64,000 nucleotides of DNA from Jacaranda mimosifolia (lineage: Eukaryota; Streptophyta; Magnoliopsida; Lamiales; Bignoniaceae). Made by a program: the position numbers and the translations under genes. Within the stretch, counting starts at the first letter, position 1, and each line of letters opens with the position of its first letter. Where the stretch lies: contig CM032125.1 in NCBI GenBank assembly GCA_018894105.1, positions 29,931,032 through 29,995,031 of the forward strand. Reading direction: 5' to 3'. The notes under the pieces are model-generated. The model searched no databases, was not told where the DNA came from, and saw only the letters and a list, made by a program, of their open reading frames with translations. Shown here one piece after another: positions 59,799 through 64,000 of the stretch.

Positions 59799-62227
59799 TT
59801 AATCCAATTGTTCTCGACGAGTTTTCATATTCTGAAACGTCATCATAATATCATCATCTGAAATGCTCATAAATACATCTCTTTCTTTATAAGTTATTAA
59901 ACAATTATTACGGAAATCATCATCCATTCGGTTCCGTAAATCAGTCTTGATAAATTTCATCGCTAAGAAAGCTCTCTGTACACTTGCAGTGGCGACCGGC
60001 AAAAGCAACGAAAATTTCACAAGTCGGTACACATGAGAATACACCAAATGCTTCTTTGTCTCAACTAACTTTTTGGATAGATCACTAATTCCGTTAACAC
60101 CAGAAAATCTTATATCCTCAGAACTCACATCAATTATATAATTCTCAAGCTGATAACAAAGTTCAACTAAATCATATTCTCTAAAATCATCAGGATATAA
60201 TGCAGCCAATCTCATGATCTTTTCTATATCAAAACTGGCAAATGACTTAGATGGAGATAAACAAGCCATACCATGAAGTAAGTCAGATGTTACCTCATTA
60301 AATCGATTATTTAATTCCTGAAGTTGCCAATCGATAACTTTATAAAATACTTCAACACAGTAATGATGTAAAACTATATACTCAGCAACTCTTCGCTTTG
60401 ATCTTCCCGAAAAGACATAGAGATCATCAAATATAGGTATCTCAACATCATGTTTGATGCAAAATTCAGACACCTCACCAATAAGTGAATCCCATCCACT
60501 ATCTCTTGTCTTTTGCAACCATTTCTTTGCTACTCGAACAAGCAACATGGCATTTACAATATATTGTTCCTTTCTTTGTAAAGCTAAACCAAGCTCATTT
60601 GTGATACTGAGAATATTCTTCATAAAATGCAACATGAAAACAAATTCAAAATTTAGACAAGCATCAACAAGCCCACGCGCTTTCCATTTTTCATCTGATG
60701 AGTCTGCATTTGTACCAACTGTGTCAAGCACATAAATTATTGAATCAAACAATAGAATGAAGTTAACAAAAGATTTAAAGTGAGATCCCCAACGAGTATC
60801 ACTTGGTCTCACAAGACCTAATTCTTGATGTAGACCCCTACCAGTCTGAAGCTCACCCATTTCAAATGCCTTTTGGATTTTGAGAATTTGTGCATCTCGA
60901 AGCTCATCTCTACGTTTAAAAGAAGCTCCCACCACATTTATCATAGCTAAAACTAAGTTAACAACTCTAGCAACTTTATCACATTTCTTACTAATCCCAA
61001 CAAGAGTCAATTGAAGTTGATGAGAAAAACAATGAACTGAATGAGCCGACCTATTTTCTCGTTGAATTAAAGCTTTAAGTCCATTAAATTCACCTTGCAT
61101 GTTACTTGCTCCGTCATAGCATTGACCACGTATATATGATATACTTAATGAATGTTGAGCAAGCAATGAAGCAACTCTTTCTTTTAGAGATAAAGCACTA
61201 GTATCATGAACATGAAGAATCCCAATAAATCGCTCCATTACAAATCTTCTCCTATCAACATATCGCAAAACAAGAGTCATTTGCTCCTTACACGATATAT
61301 CACGAGACTCATCAACAAGTATACTAAAGTAATCACCATTTAAATCCTCTATGATGACCTTAGCTGTTTCTATAGCACATGCACATATAATTTCTTTTTG
61401 TATTGTTGGACAAGTGAGCTGATTATTTTTTTGTGCTTTTCTCAATATTGTAGCAACATCTTTTTCACAATTTTCTGTGTAGTATCTCAAAAGTTCAAGA
61501 AAGTTACCTTTATTTGATGATGATGCACTTTTATCATGACTTCGAAATGCCATTCCTTGACCCAAAAGAAATCTCACAGCTTTAATCGATGTAGTTAAAC
61601 GTATCCGATACTCCAACTTAGCTTGGCTTGATTGCTTATCCAAAGCTGTTTGAGTGGATTGACTCTATTGCATCAAATCTTCACACTTCTTCTTTGATTT
61701 GTGATGATCACTATTAGGAGCACAGATATGAGTAGCAAATCTTTCTTTTTTATTCCAAGCCCGAAATCCTTTAGTTGAAAATGCATCTCCCCTACGTTGA
61801 TATACATCTTCATACTTAAATAGATAACAAGGCAAACGGCTGCATCTGATGATACACTATATTCCAACCAATCAGGATAAATATCGAACCACTTACGATT
61901 AAATCGATGCATCATACCAGACATTTCAGTTTGTCGAAAATTGTGATTTCGTGATTGACAAGGACCTTTTTGAATATATGATCTTCTTACTGTATCACGA
62001 TCATTCGAGTGATATTTTAAAATTGGTAATCTTTCTGCGGGATCGGCCTTTAAAGTGTCTAAATCAACTCCTTGACTTTGTTTTTCAAGTAATTGTGATC
62101 TCAAATTATCGTTGCAAGGCGGATCTTCCGGTTGATTGATACTTTCTTGAAAGAGAGGCAAATTATGTGAAGACGAAGTAGAGCCTCCAAACTTCGAAAT
62201 TCGACTGAAAAACGTATCTATCGACAT
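59799..62227 (-). pseudogene. hAT transposase, TTF-type zinc finger / DUF4371 / hAT dimerisation domains
   Basis: Proteins of this type, often named zinc finger MYM-type protein 1-like in plants, are transposases of a hAT branch. From ATG 62227 the N-terminus MSIDTFFSRISKF is followed by the TTF-type region (GPCQSRNHNFRQTEMSGMMH, WLEYSVSSDAAVC). A frameshift near 61855 moves to the frame of RLPCYLFKYED and AFSTKGFRAWNKKERF. One TAG (61665-61667) interrupts before the long frame down to 59799. That frame holds DUF4371 motifs (FSILVDESRDISCKEQMTLV, GQCYDGASNMQG, HCFSHQLQL, PSDTRWGSHF) and a C-terminal dimerisation patch (LLPVATASVQRAFLAMKFIK). The conserved Asp of VDES, the Asp of CYDGASN and the DTRW patch are present. 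With just one shift and one stop, decay is recent. Confidence 0.88.
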
Positions 62228-62334
62228 GTGAACACTGTAAAATAAATTTAAGTACAGTTAATTTAGTATTTCTTTCATAATGCATAATTCATAAATATTC
62301 ACAATTTCTAAATTCTAACCATAAACCATAACTT

Positions 62335-62950
62335 TTTTATCTAATGCAATAATCATCAATTACATAATAATTAATAACAAGTTAACAATTAAAATATGCA
62401 TATGCAAAAAGTTAATAAATTAACATTACCAATTTATCCTAAATTTCAATTGATTAAACTCTAACTTTTTTTTAAACCCAATAAAAAAAAAAATCCTAAC
62501 CTTTTCGTCTAATGCAATAATCATCAATTACATAACAATTAATAATAAGTTAACAACTAAAATATGCATATGCAAATTGCAAAAAGTTAATAAATTAACA
62601 TTATCATTTTATCCTAAATTTAATTGATCAAACTCTAACTTTTTTTTTACCCATTAAAAAAAAAATCCTAACTTTTTCATCTAATGCAATAGTCATCAAT
62701 TACATAAAAATTAATAACAAGTTAATAATTAAAATATGCATATGCAAAAAGTTAATAAATTAACATTACCAATTTATCCTAAATTTTAATTGATTAAACT
62801 CTAACTTTTTTTTGCCCATTAAAAAAAATCCTAACTTTTATTATTTAATGCAATAATCATCATTTACATAATGATTAATAACATATTAGCAGTTAAAATA
62901 TTCACATACAAAATGCTAAACAAGTTAATAATTTTAAAAAAAAAAACACT
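62335..62950. repeat. Tandem repeat of about 170 bp in the hAT 5' region
   Basis: A CTAATGCAATAATCATCAAT start recurs near 62341, 62509, 62681 and, diverged, 62845, giving unit lengths of about 168, 172 and 164 bp. Each unit carries the ATATGCATATGCAAA, AGTTAATAAATTAACATTA and ATTAAACTCTAACTTTTTTT blocks in order. About three and a half units are present, all upstream of the transposase start on the minus strand. Confidence 0.88.
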
Positions 62951-63686
62951 AACTTTTCTAATACAAAAATCAAGAAATAAACAAAAGAAAAGCAAATAAC
63001 TTACATTGCTTTGGCTTTTAATATTCTTTTTAGATCCCAAGTGGTGGTGGATAATATTAAAAAAAAATAAAAAAATCTTGGGGCTCTGTGTCTATTTTGC
63101 TGCTTTCGGACAGGAGAATGGAGAGAATAAGTTGAAGTGGGGGACCGTTCTGTTTTGCTGTTTTCTGACCGTTTTTATACTCTCAATTTAAGTTAATTTT
63201 ACAATTGATAAAATAAAGAGGCGAGCCAACAACCAACTATGCTGAGGTCATTTTATTAATAAATTGTTTTGGCCTTAATTTTTACTTAACTCCACAATAA
63301 AATAGAAGGGCGGGTGCAACAATGTAGACTCGAACTCATGACCATCCAGCGCCCCTTGACCTTACACCCCTGCCAACAACCAACTGTGATGGGGTTATTT
63401 TATTAACAAGTGAGGTCAAAATACTATATATACATTATTTTAAATATAAAAATATATATTAAAAAATAACAAGTGAGGTCAACTATCCCCACTTGTTTGG
63501 CTGTAAATCCGTCACTGATTGGGGGCTCATCTTTGAGGCCAACTTTAATACTATTACGCACGATCTCACACGAGATGGAGGTTTTTACAGTTTTAGGAGT
63601 AACTGGAACAACTACAGCAACTTCTAGCCATGATTGACCCCAAGAGTGTCTTAACAAATCGAGACCATTCTGTTTATTGGGATAAA

Positions 63687-64000
63687 CTGCTCAGAGACAA
63701 GTACTAAGCTGTCAGAAATCAAAATGAATAGTATTTCTACGACAAGTACATTATGATGAAAACTATCTGCCAAGAAGATTTGTACACCAGTTTCATCCCT
63801 CAACACACCTCTCGGCAAGCTTATGATGAAAACTATCTGTTTATCTTGTAAAAGACATCAAGTATCACACTTTATTTCCGTAAACAAAAACATAACTGTA
63901 AATCCATAGCACAACTTTCTGACTGACAAAAACTTAATAATATGTCAAAATTTCAAGGCGAAAAATTAGATGATAGAAAAATTGTAAACAGAAGTTCAAG
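63687..64000 (-). other. Probable intron or upstream part of the NudC-like gene
   Basis: The TGTCTCTGAGCAG acceptor at about 63687 on the minus strand marks the start of the CS-domain exon, so the rest of the window to 64000 should be intron. No further exon is recognised before the edge. Confidence 0.45.

Larger units (their letters stand above)
59701..63517 (-). mobile_element. Full-length hAT element (ZMYM1/TTF type), minus strand
   Basis: A 3,817-bp element has CAGTGGTGTATCC at the left and, reversed, CAGTGACGGATTT at the right. The flanking octamers ATTGGGGA (59693-59700) and ATTGGGGG (63518-63525) match at seven of eight bases, as for a hAT target duplication. Removing the element and one octamer rejoins the host CS-domain exon in frame. 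It carries one transposase gene on the minus strand and a long 5' non-coding part with 170-bp repeats. Confidence 0.92.
58986..63686 (-). pseudogene. NudC/BOBBER-like CS-domain gene, split by a hAT element, with a sororin-like last exon
   Basis: NudC/BOBBER proteins are HSP90-type co-chaperones with a CS domain, needed for plant development and heat tolerance. On the minus strand, exon A (63686-63518, then 59692-59686 after the hAT and its target repeat) encodes PNKQNGLDLLRHSWGQSWLE and a KVGLKDEPPIID patch. Exon B (59570-59531) encodes GQLFKEATSSWSL. Exon C (about 59400-59217) has EWWSYLV and, one frame away, GEPEIDTTKV and NKMM, so a frameshift is likely. Exon D (59111-58986) reads HGFWMRPA, a TGA, and then a tail with QRAYFLELDASELLV. 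That tail is not NudC-like; it resembles the last exon of the sororin-like gene. Upstream exons must lie beyond 63686. The insertion, TGA and shift suggest loss of function. Confidence 0.7.

Noticed and set aside
60454..60735. Plus-strand frame of 93 codons
   Set aside because: Antisense shadow of the hAT transposase.
63300..63375. Possible tRNA-like sequence with an ACTCGAACTC patch
   Set aside because: No matching box A at the right spacing and no cloverleaf could be drawn; it sits inside the hAT element.

Overview
This is nuclear DNA from a flowering plant, most likely a eudicot. The evidence is AT-rich intergenic DNA, spliced genes with plant orthologues (RRP42, sororin-like, NudC/BOBBER-like, PEX11, PPR, PMEI), plant LTR retrotransposon lineages, Ulp1-type and hAT/ZMYM-type transposon genes, and MITEs. 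The species cannot be told from the sequence. Most of the window is mobile DNA, much of it nested.

Layout. 0-6.4 kb: AT-rich DNA and a solo LTR on the minus strand (1761-6328, target-site duplication ATATT), with a 37-bp minisatellite and a second LTR-like insertion inside it. 6.4-12.4 kb: sparse DNA with a broken pectin methylesterase inhibitor (PMEI) gene at 10 kb. 12.4-17.1 kb: a decayed Ulp1-protease-like gene of MULE type; its large intron holds a 43-bp minisatellite split by a non-autonomous hAT. 17.6-23.1 kb: the 5' end of a PPR gene, split by a full-length Reina-like chromovirus (17680-22669, TSD CAAAC). 24.3-26.5 kb: an intact seven-exon gene for the exosome subunit RRP42. 28.1 kb: a SINE. 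28.3-33 kb: AT-rich DNA with one GC-rich island. 33.2-36.5 kb: an intact four-exon sororin-like cohesion gene. 39.2-48 kb: Ty1/copia pieces in a tandem-like order, interrupted by a second solo LTR of the same family as the first (43739-46987, TSD TGAGG). 48-54.2 kb: PIF/Harbinger transposase and Myb/SANT ORFs on plus, and Myb/SANT and GRF zinc-finger ORFs on minus. 55.6-58.2 kb: fragments of a tropinone-reductase-like gene and a PEX11 gene. 58.5-63.7 kb: a Tourist-like MITE, then a NudC/CS-domain gene on minus whose CS exon is split by a 3.8-kb hAT element (59701-63517) with an 8-bp target duplication.

Only two loci look like working single-copy genes: RRP42 (RNA processing and decay) and the sororin-like gene (sister-chromatid cohesion). 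The NudC-like, PPR, PMEI, PEX11 and reductase sequences are disrupted or partial. No CRISPR array, rRNA gene, convincing tRNA gene or gene cluster working as one system was seen. The most unusual points are the NudC-like locus whose last exon resembles the sororin C-terminal exon elsewhere in the window, two related solo LTRs with intact target duplications, the GC-AG intron in RRP42, and period-regular minisatellites inside mobile elements.
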